Source: Marsupella aquatica (taxonomy: Eukaryota; Marchantiophyta). Taken from it: a DNA stretch of 64,000 nt. Location: positions 21,576,001-21,640,000 of the forward strand of contig OZ316892.1 of the NCBI GenBank assembly GCA_973895155.1. Direction: 5' to 3'. A program made the translations under genes and the position numbers. The notes under the pieces are model-generated. The model did not search any database. It had not been told where the DNA came from and worked only from the letters and a program-made list of their open reading frames with translations. Below, piece by piece: positions 32,466-44,149 of this stretch; position 1 is the stretch's first letter, and every line of letters begins with the position of its first letter.

Positions 32466-33840
32466 CAAATTCTGTGAATATCTTCCCACTCCAGTCTAGC
32501 TAGGGACGCGGGATTGAGGGGCACCTTGTGAAATCATACTAAAGTTTTGATACATGATGATCTTCTCAATTGAGATTTTCTTAGTGCAGAGACTTGCACC
32601 GGATCTGCGAAAATTGAGGCTGAACTTCTGCTAGTAATAGGCGACATGAGCACAGTGATATTTTATCCTCGGAATTCATTCTGTACTTTGTGGAATGGAG
32701 TTTTAAGCTTTCTGTGAATATAATTTTCCTACAGACTTTTTAGTCACCGCCATGCATTCAACATCGGAAATTCAGGACAACCTTCTCCGGAAGTTTGATA
32801 TCCTTGGAACATAAGCTGAGATAGAATTATTCTGTAATCGTCAACAAGTATGCTGCTTCTCTATAGCTGAAACTCATTAATTTGAAATGACAAAATTCCG
32901 AAAATTTATATGTAGTATTGCACTAAGGACATAAATCAGCATTTAATGCCCAAAACTCGATATTCGATTCCATGGAAGAACAAGAAAGAAATGATTTTCT
33001 ATCATTTAACACTTATGAATGACTAAAGTAATAAAAACACAGATTTGAGCCTTTTACTATGATTGTTCAGCAAGACATAGATTTGAATGTTTGCTTAACA
33101 TTATAAATATAATTAATAAAATGGAAACAAATAACAAAACACAATGAACTCTTGAGGTATAATGAGGGAGTCTGGAAAACACCAAGGTAACTTCTCATCA
33201 ATACTTTATTTGATATGATTTGGGTGGTATATCCGTAAGAACATTTCTGGAATAGATTACTGTACTAGGATGATTACTAAAATACCGTCAACACATCTCA
33301 ACTTTTCCTTCCAAAGGTACTCAGAAGAAACTAGTAATCAATCACTTCGATATCCAGTCGGTACTCTGAGTCACGAATAATAAACACCATCATGATCAAA
33401 TTGAAGTCACAGGTAATTGGTGAGTAACAATCTTTGCATCCGTGCACAAGCAATGTCACGCCAAAAACTATACATCAAGAACTCAAGAAGATGGGTTGTC
33501 ACCACTTAAGGAATCTATTCCCTCATATTTCTGAGATTCTACTCCATACAAATAATTTTACTTCAATGATCTAAACTCTTAATCATTCAGACCAAGGAAG
33601 GGAGAAAAATTTCTTTGCATTTGCAAGCTCCATACCATACAGAGACACACGAAAGCTTTGCAAAGGTGATTATAGTGTTGCAGCACATGCCACAGGCACT
33701 ACTTTATTTCTTCACACTTGAAAATGACAAATTCTACTTCATATAGGCTAGCAGGAATGCAAGGAGACTGAGAGACTGAAAGGACATGCTCTTTCATATC
33801 TAAAGGATCTTGAATAAACTTAATGACAGTCATCCTTGAA
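32466..33840. other. No gene recognised
   Basis: AT-rich non-coding DNA with stops in all frames. I see no repeats with clear borders and no RNA gene. Confidence 0.45.
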
Positions 33841-33849
33841 AATTGAATG

Positions 33850-34530
33850 GACACTGCTAAAAGTGTCAAAAATGCAGGGGACGCTTCTCAAAACGTCGAG
33901 GTTTGAGCGGACGCTTTGCAACGCGTCGGTGTTTGCGGTAAAACTAATAAACAGTGATCTTAATATAATTTTAACTTCTAAACTTAGAGTCGGAATGAGT
34001 TGAAACTTTTCTAGGGTACTCTACTACATATAATCTCAATGCTGACAAAGTTTCAGACTTTTTTGAGATCTCTAAGTGCCTCAAATAAATCGGTAAAAGT
34101 GGCACGGTGTTATAAAAGTGCGAAAACTAAAAAAATTTCTAAGTGTCGGGAACATAGTGGACGCTTCAGGAAGCGTCCAAAACTACAAAGGACTTTTGTG
34201 GACGCTTCACAAAGCGTCGGTTGAATTTCGAGATTTTGGTCGCAGCGTCCGTCTTCTGGTCTTCGGGCGGGACGCTTCAGTGGGCGTCGCAGTGTCGATG
34301 TCGCCTTTGGGGTAGCAGACGCTTCTGAAAGCGTCATGGTCTTGGGTGGATTGTAGAGCGTCGGAGTACAGCTGGTTGGGTGGCGGACGCTTCAGAAAGC
34401 GTCGAAACTTGGTGGATGCTTCCGAAAGCGTCGCTTCTCATGTGGACGCTTCACAAAGCGTCGTGGTCTTGGGTGGACGCTTTTCAAAGCGTCCAAAAAT
34501 ACAAAGGACTTTTTTCAAAGCGTCGGCGAA
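33850..34530. repeat. Array of GGACGCTTC-GAAGCGTC hairpins
   Basis: Ten clear copies of a 20-bp interrupted palindrome GGACGCTTCnnAAAGCGTCG (33881, 33911, 34159, 34200, 34270, 34318, 34384, 34414, 34444 and 34475) plus two degenerate ones, irregularly spaced by 10-250 bp. The array is bracketed by a direct repeat: about 33960-34090 and about 34560-34680 share TAATTTTAACT, GTCGG, TGAAACTTT and GAGACTTTT-type blocks. No ORF. Confidence 0.85.
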
Positions 34531-34689
34531 GTCGCGGCTATGTAAAAAATAGCTAAACTAAAATAATTTTAACTCTCAAACCACATGTCGGTTTGAGATG
34601 AAACTTTCAGGGATGATTCTACTACGCAACTACTACCTCCTGAAAAAGTATGAGACTTTTCTGAATGTGAAAACTATTTAACTAAAATA

Positions 34690-36200
34690 GCAGAGATTGG
34701 TTGATTGTGATAATTGTATACAGAGCTCATTCTTGTTGAAGAAGTGTTTTGGAGTCCGGTTCTTGAATCTTCTAGTCTGCATTGCTTCTCCAATGATGTC
34801 CAGTCTTCTTTCTCGGTAGCATGTAAAGAGCAAGGATTTATATTGTCGATCCTTATCCAATAGAGGCAATAACCTCTAATGAAGCATAATATTAGGTAAA
34901 GTGTTCAGTTGATCTAAATTGCTACAAAAGGTAACTAGATTGCACCTTTGAGTTAGAAAAAATTTAAAATTTATAAAATTTCCATCATTTTTAACTTATA
35001 TACAACATTATATTATACTCGGCACTAAACTATCTGAACGGAAGTGCACTCTGAGTTTTGGCCCAAAATTGCTACATACGCTTTATGGTTTAAGAATCTT
35101 CTTCTCAAGCAAACGTGCATTCGAATTGTTCTGTTAGACTTATGTCTAATCAATCACAAGAAGCTATCGCATACCGATGCTACTCAGCTCAATTAGAGAG
35201 ACCCACAACTTGTCCCTTGTTGGAAGTAGATTTATTGCAATTAGTCTGGTTATACAACAGTCCTCTGGAGAAGGTGAATCGAAAGCAGGATACTGAGCTT
35301 GTGTATGCTGTGCATTTATAGATTATCAAGTAATTCGATACGCTAGTACAAACGGGCCATTTTATTGAGAGAATTAAGCGTGAAGGGTATTATATAGTTG
35401 ATATGCGAGATCCTTCGTGCCTTCACACACTCCGTGCTGAAGAGCATTATGTATAATTCCCCTAGCTCTACCAATAATTACAACCCTTTGTGAATCTTGA
35501 AGCGCGAACCTTCGGGCATCAGGTCATATGAAGTCTTGTGTGGTGTGATTAGTGGCTTCAAATTCTCAAATGTTGCAATGACCACTTGCAACACAGCCGC
35601 TTGAACAGAATTATAAATAACGAATGCGAATATGATACCCAACATTATCAATCAGCTGAAGGAAATTCCACGGGAACTCCATAAACCATTTATACCTTCA
35701 TCGCTAGCAAGGATCATTACTCTTTAATTCATGTAAGGATTTTTCTCACTTAGTAAAACCCTCGGGAAATTCCTCTCGTAATTGGGACTTGCCTTGCAGT
35801 ACACATTGGCAAAAAACTTGGAAGGGGAATTTGGTATATATCCTGGAATTGGTAGCGAAACTTCGGTACGCTGGATCCAGACATTATGACACAGAATATC
35901 GTTACAGAGTTGGTCCAAGCGCCTTAAATCTGGCAAACCCTTCATCCAGTATAAGGTTATATGGTTGTCGAGTGACTTGGACATTAGAATCGACTTCATA
36001 GCCAAATGTGGGGTAGATCCTACCAATCACACCCTGCAGATTTTGAGGCTTTCTATTTGTAAATGACCTCAAGGTACAGTATCAAAACTCCAAATGAATT
36101 GACCTGTGAGGAAGCGAAAAGTGTCTCAGTTTTGCACTCTCTTAAGCATCCAGTGGAAACGGTCTGCCCATCCTTGCAAATCTAGCTAGCACACGAGAAT
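34690..36200. other. No gene recognised
   Basis: Several open frames of 60-100 codons (for example minus 36026-35724 and plus 35115-35321), none with a motif or a second copy I can see. No RNA gene. Confidence 0.4.
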
Positions 36201-36204
36201 GGTG

Positions 36205-36445
36205 AGTAACGAAATCTTCTAGGCAAGCCATGGTCTTAAGAAGTTAAAATGATCGATATCACGTACGATATTTAGATTGAGTCCAAGTAGATCAACGTCC
36301 TGACTATCGTAGATTGAGGTTTGAATGAGCAAGATCACTTACTGCTGCTACCTAGGGTCTCCTTCTATATCTAGCTTCAGAATCTAGCTTCAAACTTGCT
36401 TTCCGCTTGCTTCATAGTATAGGATAGATTGACCTGTGAGTCTAG
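36205..36445 (-). repeat. Inverted copy of the 29.75-29.98 kb segment
   Basis: The segment containing ACCTAGGGTCTCCTTCTAT and ATCTAGCTTCAAACTTGCTT is the diverged reverse complement of about 29750-29975 (downstream of SKP1 gene A). It lies upstream of SKP1 gene B, so the two genes are flanked by oppositely oriented copies of the same sequence. Confidence 0.75.
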
Positions 36446-36601
36446 AAATTTAGGGTTGTGACCAAAGACTACAAACCGCTTGATTTCGTAGGTGACTCAG
36501 AGCCCAAACACTTGTTCCCTTGAAGTCATTCAGCAGCATATACCATACGAAATTAAACTGACCAAAGACTACGCCCAAAAGCTTCATTTTGTTCTACCAG
36601 C

Positions 36602-36720
36602 AAGTATATATAGCTCATTAGCAAGGATGGTTTCTTCAGTTTTATGCTGAGGCAGGACCGGCTTGCATCTTCGGAGTGCATATTCAAGATCTTCAGAGTT
36701 TTGAGCTTAACCGTCAGGTA
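36602..36720 (+). promoter_or_regulatory. Promoter and 5' leader of SKP1-like gene B
   Basis: TATA element GTATATATAGC at about 36603, 455 bp before the ATG, with the same spacing and flanking sequence as gene A (36460-37060 aligns with 27940-28560). A donor-like CAG|GTATGGC at about 36718 is also conserved. Confidence 0.5.
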
Positions 36721-37065
36721 TGGCATGCATCTCTTTGCACCTTTTACTCGCCATCCTTGGTATATTCCCAGCTTCCTACTTGTGGATAGACTTCGTTCGG
36801 CTATCTTGCCATGTAAACGATAGAGCTGCGCACATATCTGATCGAGTACTTTAAACGTATACAGTATATATATAGTCAAGAAATCGCTTCAGCCTCATTG
36901 CCAACAATTGTAATATGCACATATCAAAACCTTTCAACAGGAAAAATTCGCGCGTTGGCAAGTGTTCTGGGCTACGAGCAGAAACGCCTGGAGGGAACGG
37001 CAACTAAGTAGGGTTTAACGCTGACCGGTAGTCAAGCGAGCAACGCAACGACCAGATCAACCAAC

Positions 37066-37759
37066 ATGTCAACTAACAGGCGAGTCAACAGGAAGGTGCA
37101 GCTCCAGTCGTCGGATGGTGCTATATTTGAAGTGGACATTTCCGTTGTGCAACACTCAGTGACGTTGACAGATATCATCGAGGTCACTGGAAGCGAAAGT
37201 ACCATTCCCTTGCCCCAGGTTTCCAGAAATATCCTGGCCAAGGTCATAGAGTACTACGCATATCATTGGCAGTTTGAACAGATTACAGATGAGAAACCAG
37301 CAGCTACCGAGGATGAGATCAAACAGCGTGATGCTGAGTTTCTCCAGGTCGATCATGGCACTCTTGTCGGCCTCATCAACGTAAGTTTTGCATACTGAAG
37401 CCAGTTCATTGTTTTAACTCTAGTCTTCGTGACTAGGGTATTTCTCTTGATTACATTGCAGTAGTTTCTTTCACCTCCAGGTTAGTGGGTAGTGCTGAGG
37501 TTTCTCTACGGTGACTTTATGAACTCCATTCTTATCTTCTTGCGGGTGTTCTTGCTTCTTGCAGGCAGCCCACTACCTCAATATGAAGAATTTGTTGGAT
37601 TTGACGTGTCAGAGAGCTGCTGACATGATCACGGGCAAGACTCCTGCGGAGATCAGACGAATTTTCGGGATGGTGAACCACTACGATCCCGAAGAAGAAG
37701 CGCAAATGAGGAGGGAAATCGAGTGGATCTTTCACTATATAGCTAGCTTCAGATTGTAA
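37066..37759 (+). CDS. SKP1-like: SKP1-like protein B (SCF subunit)
   Basis: Exons 37066-37380 and 37565-37759 with a GT-AG intron at the same codon as gene A (GLIN|AAHYLN). The product is 169 residues: POZ-like N-terminus ([32 protein letters not shown]) and the SKP1 dimerisation/F-box region ([37 protein letters not shown]). The seven extra C-terminal residues relative to gene A arise because the TAG after WIFH is read through as TAT. Frame fully open and residues closer to the family consensus than gene A, so this is the better candidate for the functional copy. Role: adaptor between CUL1 and F-box proteins. Confidence 0.95.
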
Positions 37760-37859
37760 ACCAGGATTGAAAGTAGTCCATATTGAAAGGAATGCCTTCG
37801 ACATATTTGTGTTAATATGAGGCCAATCTGCCAATACTGGTTTCCACTTTCTAGTCGGT

Positions 37860-39194
37860 ACTTAGTGGGGTATGAAACTTAGAATACTCTTCATAACTTG
37901 GCACAATAGTTGGGTGAGAACTTCTTCTATGGGTTGCATAATTAGCTCAGATATTGGAGAGATTTTGCCTTTAGCTTGGTAGGAGCTGGGCCATCTCATT
38001 TTGCCTCCACATTTTCAAAATATCCTTGAATGGTCTCTGTATCAAGATTGATGTTGAATGCGCAATGTAAGCATAATTATTCATAAACATTTGAGTCTTT
38101 AGAACTCTCAAGCGTTGCAGTCCTGTTTGAGCCAATACCTAGCCTGTTGAGCTTGAGCTAAAACCTTTAATGCATCTTATTTGGCCCTTTTATTCTTTTG
38201 CATTCTTCTTTGCCAATGAGTTGCAAGAGCCCTCTTGTTATTATTTTTCATAGATTCGAACTCACATTGTCTGCATGCCTAGCTCCAAAATGTCAGTTTC
38301 TTATCTGGCCAACCTGTGGTTTTCTAGAAGGACAAATTTTGATCTCCTTATCTCCTTCTCTCCTTCAACATTATGCCTGAGCTAATTGACCACTCTCTGC
38401 TTACCCTTTGCCAAAATTTTGGTGATATATACATGATCCTCCAACATTGTCCATCTTGGGCAATCTTTAAATATTTAGTAGCAAACAGAAAACATGGAGT
38501 CCTTGCTCTTGCTTGCTCTTGGGATGACATTACTTTTAAAGTTCTCTGACCTTGTCAACAAGCTTGTTGGATGTGTCCTTGAATGTTGTTGCCGTGCCTA
38601 AAAACTAGGTCTTTGACAGATCTATGGCACCCAATAAAGTGGGGGGTCCGTAGCATTCCAAATGTCACCCCACTAACTTGCTCTCAAGGGACCTGCTTGT
38701 CAGGCCTACTTTAATTCAAAACCTCCACCAGGAACCACCACCCCTTGTTCCACTCAAAGTGCTCGCTTGGCCTACACGCTCATTTTCAAACCCAACCCAA
38801 CACATAGAACCTGGAAAATCTCCCAAGTCTGAATCATAGCAGAACTAGCTCAATACCCGTGTGGTGCCCAAAAGATATCATTAAGAAAAAAGATGTAGTG
38901 TCACCTAACTACGTACTCGCCGAACTAAGATGTCATTATGTGAAAGATGTCAAGAAAAAAGAAGTCGGTTACTTTGCCAATGATGTTGTCATAATGTGAA
39001 AGATGCATGTCATGATTAAGAAAAAAGAGTTTGTGCCACCAAAACAGTTGTTATGTGAAAGATCTCGTCAAGTAAAAAGTTTTTGCTAACAAAAATGAAG
39101 TTGTTGCCAAAGATGTTGTTATGTCAAAGATGCTTGGAAAGATGTCATCAAGTAAAAAGTTGGCATTGTTAAGAAATAAAGGGGACAGTTTTAG
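37860..39194. other. No gene; degenerate AAAGATGT-type repeats at the right end
   Basis: 37860-38850 has no recognisable gene. From about 38880 to 39180 the sequence is a diverged array of ~40-bp units built on GTTGTTATGTGAAAGATGT and TCAAGTAAAAAGTT. The same array resumes at 40968-41230, so the LTR at 39195-40962 inserted into it. Confidence 0.7.
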
Positions 39195-40962
39195 TGGTGT
39201 CCGACCTAGCCACCCAGCGCCCTCACCAATCCCAGCACTCACGCCTAAGTGCCCTTGGTGCCCGAACGCCTCCACGGAATACCTCAAGCAAGCCCCCTAG
39301 TGCCCCTTGCACCTCCAGCGACCCCTCCCATATGAAGTCGCACTTGCTCTCTAACACGACCGCTACTCAACGGTCCTCACTGTCTGCACAAGCAACCAAG
39401 CACCTCGGTAAGTAACCTTTCGGGATCTAGAACTCGCCAAGTCTAGCATCCTAACTCAAGCTCAACAGACGTTGGTAAATAGGTCAGCGATAGGTGAACA
39501 GTGAACCCACACCCACTGTTCGTCCAGAACAGCTCCTTCCTTGGGCGCGTCCCGGGTTCCCCCTCGTACCTATCCATCACCAACTGACCGCCCTAACCCT
39601 AGGGCATGCTCATGGCCCAAATAGCGTAGCTTGTCCTAAATCTTGTCCCAACGCGTCGGGACCAGAATGGCCCTCGGGGGTCTCACTATATGGGGACCTC
39701 CCCATCGCCTGCGACGTTTTTAGGGCTCGGACCCCCTAAAATATAAGAATTTATTTTTATTTTTTAACCCCTATAAAGTTGGAATATTCTTGGAATATTC
39801 TAAAAATTGGATTAAAAAGGCCCTAATGTTCTTATAAGTCTCAAAATTGAATTTGAAAGACCCTATTGTTCTTCTACAAAAATTCTTAAGTCTTCCCTTA
39901 GAACCAATAAAATGACCCTATCCTTCGTCGCACGTGATATACCATTTTCGTGGAAGTGAAACCCCCGAGGAATGGCCCCGACTCTAGAATCCAACTCCCG
40001 GTTTGCCTCACTTATGCTCTAGGGGCCGAACACTCTTGGGACTCAACCTCCACACCTACTTGGCCTTGCCTCCCCAACGCAAGCTCCCTTGGAAGACTGA
40101 ACGCGGCTTGGCTGCTGTTCGGCAGGATTTGGCAAGCGGACGAGTTAACACCCGTAAACCCTGAGAACCCAAGGTACCTCCAGACCCAGCTGAGCTCAAA
40201 AGGGCGTAGCCCTCCTCAAGAGCTTTCCAATGCACCCAATAAGTCCTCCAACGGACTTCCCGTTGGGAAGATATCGCCATTTCCGTTTGACGGTTTCCTT
40301 TAGTGTCGCGACCACCGCGGCTCACGACTTCGGCTCGCCCTTAGCCCCCAGGGAGACACCACTCCCCTCATATATGCTTCTGGAGACCTGCCACCCCCAG
40401 AACAGCTTTGGTCCCTAAACATTTGGCCCCCAACCCGGATCCTATCGCGCATAATGGGCGCGCCACCAACTGGCAACGCCCATAACTTTCTCGTTAGGCA
40501 TCCGCAAGCGGTGTGCCTCAGCCCGTTGTGATTGGGACGACCCAGTGCTCATGCCTAGGCCCTCGGGTCTCATTTCTGCTCGGGGCCCCCGACCGGCCCA
40601 ACCCGGATCGGGCCATAACTTGCGCCCCAAGCGTCCGTTGCCCATGGCGTCAACTCCATTGGCCTTGGGCCCAAGAGGAGCTCACACTCAAGCCCTCATA
40701 ACTCAAAGTCCATCCGGAGGTCCGGACGGCCATCCTTGAGCCCGGCCCATTTCCCCTTGACCCGACCAGCTACCCGCTACTCCAAGTCCTTAGTGCATGT
40801 CCCCAGCTTGGCTCCTTACCTCGCTATCGCCACGTCTCATTGTCCACAAGTCTCCCCATGCTAAGCCCTCCTCGGATGGCCTATCCGGGCCTGGACCATA
40901 AGGGAGCTCGGCATTGGACTCAGCGACGCCGGAGCTAAGTGTTAAGATAGTCAAGTTTTGCA
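39195..40962 (-). mobile_element. Solo LTR of a gypsy element, with MITE inside
   Basis: Reads TGGTGTCCGACC at the low end and GTCAAGTTTTGCA at the high end, i.e. an LTR in minus orientation. It is the reverse complement of the LTR at 52381-53210 and of the partial LTRs at 41231-46968 and 46969-47170. Without MITE B and its duplicated target it is about 1,463 bp. No internal domain follows on either side. I found no convincing 5-bp target duplication. Confidence 0.82.
39673..39969 (-). mobile_element. CTCGGGGG MITE, copy B (297 bp)
   Basis: Ends CTCGGGGGTCTCACTATA and GTGAAACCCCCGAG, flanked by 8-bp GAATGGCC on both sides (39665-39672 and 39970-39977). Inverted relative to copies A and C. 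Same length as copy C. It inserted into the gypsy LTR. Confidence 0.96.
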
Positions 40963-41230
40963 ACTATTTTTTTGCCAAAAATGTTGTTATGTAAAAGATT
41001 TTGTCAAGTAAAAAGTTGTCATGAAGAAAAAGAATTGTTTTTAACATGTTGAGCATTATGTAAACAATATATGTTGTCAACTTAGTGAAAAGATGTAGCG
41101 AAGAAATAAGAAATCGTGTCACCAAAAATGTCGTTATGTGAAAGATGTTAAGTAAAGGATATCATTATGTAAATATAGTTGTGACGCCAAAGATGTGGTT
41201 ATGTGAAAGATGTAAATTGTTAAGTAAATG
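40963..41230. repeat. Continuation of the AAAGATGT repeat array
   Basis: Units containing GTTGTTATGTAAAAGAT and TCAAGTAAAAAGTTGTCATG continue the array seen at 38880-39180. This 268-bp spacer lies between two gypsy LTR starts pointing away from each other. Confidence 0.75.
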
Positions 41231-41713
41231 ATGTCATAGTCGCAAACACAACTTTCACCTACTTGTAATTGCTCCGGCGTTGCCTAACTCCAGCGTTGAG
41301 CCCCTCTTAGAGCATCTCCAACGGTTTGGAGTTTGCTCGCCGCTATCCCCATCGTATAGCGGAGAGTATGGCGGTTGCCAAAATAGCCAGAGCCAAGACA
41401 ATAGTGCGATCCCCAACGGTGACACCCCATTCTGACCTCCATACGCATACCACACGTATGAAGTGGGCCCCACATGGATTACGAAGTTTGAAGTGCAATC
41501 TTGATGAAGCCCGTTGTGCAAGAGAGAAGTCGAGGTGGGAGTCAAAGTCTGCCTGAAGAACCAGATGCGCCAGCATACACATGTCACAGCAAGCGCATCA
41601 TTTTTTGTGTGTTTTGTGCTGCATGTGTGCCTTAATTTCGATGCAATCCCATTGAAGTGACCTTTGATCAGCTTCTGCGGTTTGCATCGGAATAAAATTC
41701 AGTTTGACCACGA

Positions 41714-43128
41714 TTGTACTATATCTGTTCAATGGAGCAACTGGAAAGATGGCTGGCGGATCTCAATGAAGAATGCGAAGAGGAGGAGGCTGACTGGGAT
41801 GAGGAACAAAGATTTTTGGAGTTGATGATGTTCAGTGGACCCCTTGCTGCTGCAAATTTTGCTAGGCACCCCAGGAAAAGAAAGCACGGAGGGTCTAGGC
41901 CAGGCAGGAGTGAGAATGTGGAGAGGCGTAGAGAAAAGGGGGCAGAAGACCTCTGGAATGATTATTTTTCTTCTAGTCCAACCTATGATGAGTTAAAATT
42001 TTGGAGGAGATTCAGAATGAGTAGCAGTTTGTTCAGCAGAATTCTTGTTGATGTGTGTGCATGTACATGACACTTACTTTTGCCTAAAGGTTGATGCTAC
42101 AGGGAAAGTAGGCTTGTCTCCACATCAAAAATTGACTGCAGCATTGAGGCAATTAGCTTATGGAATTGGGGCGGATGCTTTGGACAAGTACTGTCGAATT
42201 GGTGAAAGCACAGCATTGGAATCTCTGTATTGCTTTGTGAAAGCCATCAGAGAATTGTATGAGAGTCACTATTTGAGGAAGCCAACTGCTAAAGATTTCC
42301 AAAATCATCTTCAAATTAATGCAGACAGAGGTTTCCCAGGTATGTTTGGCTCATTGGATTGCATGCACTGGGCATGGAAGAACTGGCATGTTGCTTGGCA
42401 AGGCCAATACACTGACAAGGACAAGAATAAGTCCATCATCTTGGAGTCCATTGCTGATCAAGAATTGTGGATTTGGCATGCCTTTTTTGGACTGGCTGGG
42501 GGAAACAATAATCTGAATGTCCTTGACCGCTCACCACTTCTAAACGAATGGTTGCGTAATGATTCAGCCAATGTCAATTTCCATGTCAATGGTACAGAGT
42601 ACAAATGAGCTTATCTTTTGATGGAATTTATCCTAAGTGGTCTATGTTCATATCCACTATGCACATGCCACAGTCTGAGAAGTTGAAGCATTTTGCAAGG
42701 TGCCAAGAAGCAGCAAGGAAGGATGTGGAGAGGGCTTTTGGGGTACTCCAAGCTAGATTTGAGATAGTGAAGAGGCCTGCACGGTCTTGGTATGAAAAAT
42801 GTGTCATCCTTCACAATTGATTATTGAGGATGAAAGGGATGATAATTTCCCTCCATATTTAAGAGTTGGTGCTGCAAGAGTTAACAGGGGAAATTTTCCG
42901 TGGTTGGAGTTCCTTGCTGCAACAGCTGAAATTTACAACAAGGCCAACCATTTTCGTCTAAGAATTGAAATGACATTGTTGACCACCTTTGGAATCGAAG
43001 AGGGTCTGGCCTTTCTGACCATTGAAAGTCAGGTGAGGTCAGGTGAGTCTTTCTTTCTGAAATCTGCATTTCTTTTGGAGTCAAAGGTCAAAGTAGAGAT
43101 TGAACATCTCGAGGCTAGGGTACAATGA
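41714..43128 (+). pseudogene. Harbinger DDE transposase, frameshifted
   Basis: Segments: 41729-42050 (acidic N-terminus, RFRMSSSLFSRIL); 42055-42606 with LSPHQKLTAALRQLAYG, GSLDCMHWAWKNW (first catalytic Asp) and NNLNVLDRSPLL (second Asp); 42612-42820 with DGIYPKWSMF and ARKDVERAFGVLQ (catalytic Glu); and 42821-42890 with IIEDERDDN. The D-D-E residues are all present. Lesions: a frame change near 42050, a TGA at about 42606 with a frame change shortly after, and another near 42820. The ordering and spacing are those of plant PIF transposases. It would act with the Myb-like ORF on the same element. Confidence 0.9.
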
Positions 43129-43129
43129 T

Positions 43130-44149
43130 AGGGTACGAGTCACACTTGGACTGACTCATTCAAGCGGTACAACACACTTGGGGGATATTGTCGAGGCAGT
43201 TTGTTTGGTACCAGGGGAACAAAAGTCCATGAAAGGAAATGTAGTCCACAAGAGGAAATGAACGTAGCAGGTATAAGCAGCATCGAGCTAAACCTTTGTC
43301 ATCACTCACATTGGAGCTTGAGTTTTACTTCTCATTGCGCTGCCTCAACTGAAGCAATTGACAGTCCATAAGCAGATTTTTGTAGGCTGAAATGAGGAGA
43401 TCAGTTGGTGGAACGAGTGCCTAGAGTGAATTGCTGCTTGCTGCAGACTCAGCTGCAAGTAATTCATTTTTGCCAAGCTCAGAGGTCCAATCGTTGCCGG
43501 AGGCACAATCGTTCCTGGAGGTCCAATCAAAACCGAGGGCTATGCCAATCAAGGTACCAGGGAAGGGAAAGATAACCAGGAAAGAACCATTGGAAATGAA
43601 AGTCCTGGATTTTCTACCTGAAAATTCTGAAGAGGCGCGCCTGATGGCAAGCATGCATGGAAGACCTTGAAGATTCAGAGGATGTTGTGACAGATGCAGA
43701 GAGCACCAACAATGCAACCGGGAGTGACAACTGCTATGTGGTGTTTACTCAGCACCCCCTACCCAAAGCGCAGACCACCGAGGGCTCGATCTTAGGTCTC
43801 CTGGTGGAGCTAGTTACTAGACGTGGGGTATTTTACGCTAGGTTTTGCCCACAGACTTCTGTTTTGTTATGGCACAGTTCAAACAAGTAGGCTATGGTTG
43901 GCATTCAATTTTGTAACAACACTGTTTAAATTTAATGAGACGGCCTCTGTTTGCAGCAATTTAGTATGCAATGTCTATAATGTGAATTGAGCGCAAGGAA
44001 GCAATTTTATTGATAAGAAACACGTGAATACAATTGAAGCCATTCACGGCCGCTGAGAAATCCATGACTACAATTGGCTAGCCAATAAACTTTGGAATGA
44101 AAATCCAGCTTGATCAGGCTGATTTTTGCACTCATAATCTGCACTGTCC
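43130..44149 (+). other. Interior of Harbinger element, function unclear
   Basis: Two overlapping open frames, 43431-43670 (with repeated Ser/Glu/Gln-rich phrases and KVPGKGKITRKEPLEM) and 43657-43890, could be fragments of one acidic protein. I do not recognise it. It lies between the two convergent Harbinger ORFs, so it may be their 3' regions or an inserted fragment. Confidence 0.3.

Noticed and set aside
33850-34530. CRISPR-like array
   Set aside because: The repeats are interrupted palindromes with irregular spacing in plant DNA; no cas genes and no constant spacer length.
35724-36026. Minus-strand 100-codon frame
   Set aside because: No recognised motif; parts read like ordinary protein but there is no support from splice sites, copies or neighbours.
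39195-40967. 5-bp target duplication for the solo gypsy LTR
   Set aside because: TTTAG on the left and ACTAT on the right do not match; the flanks are a diverged repeat array and no alternative border gives a match.
41255-41587. Minus-strand 110-codon frame at the Harbinger left end
   Set aside because: It crosses the transposon border and TIR, so it cannot be a conserved gene; chance frame.
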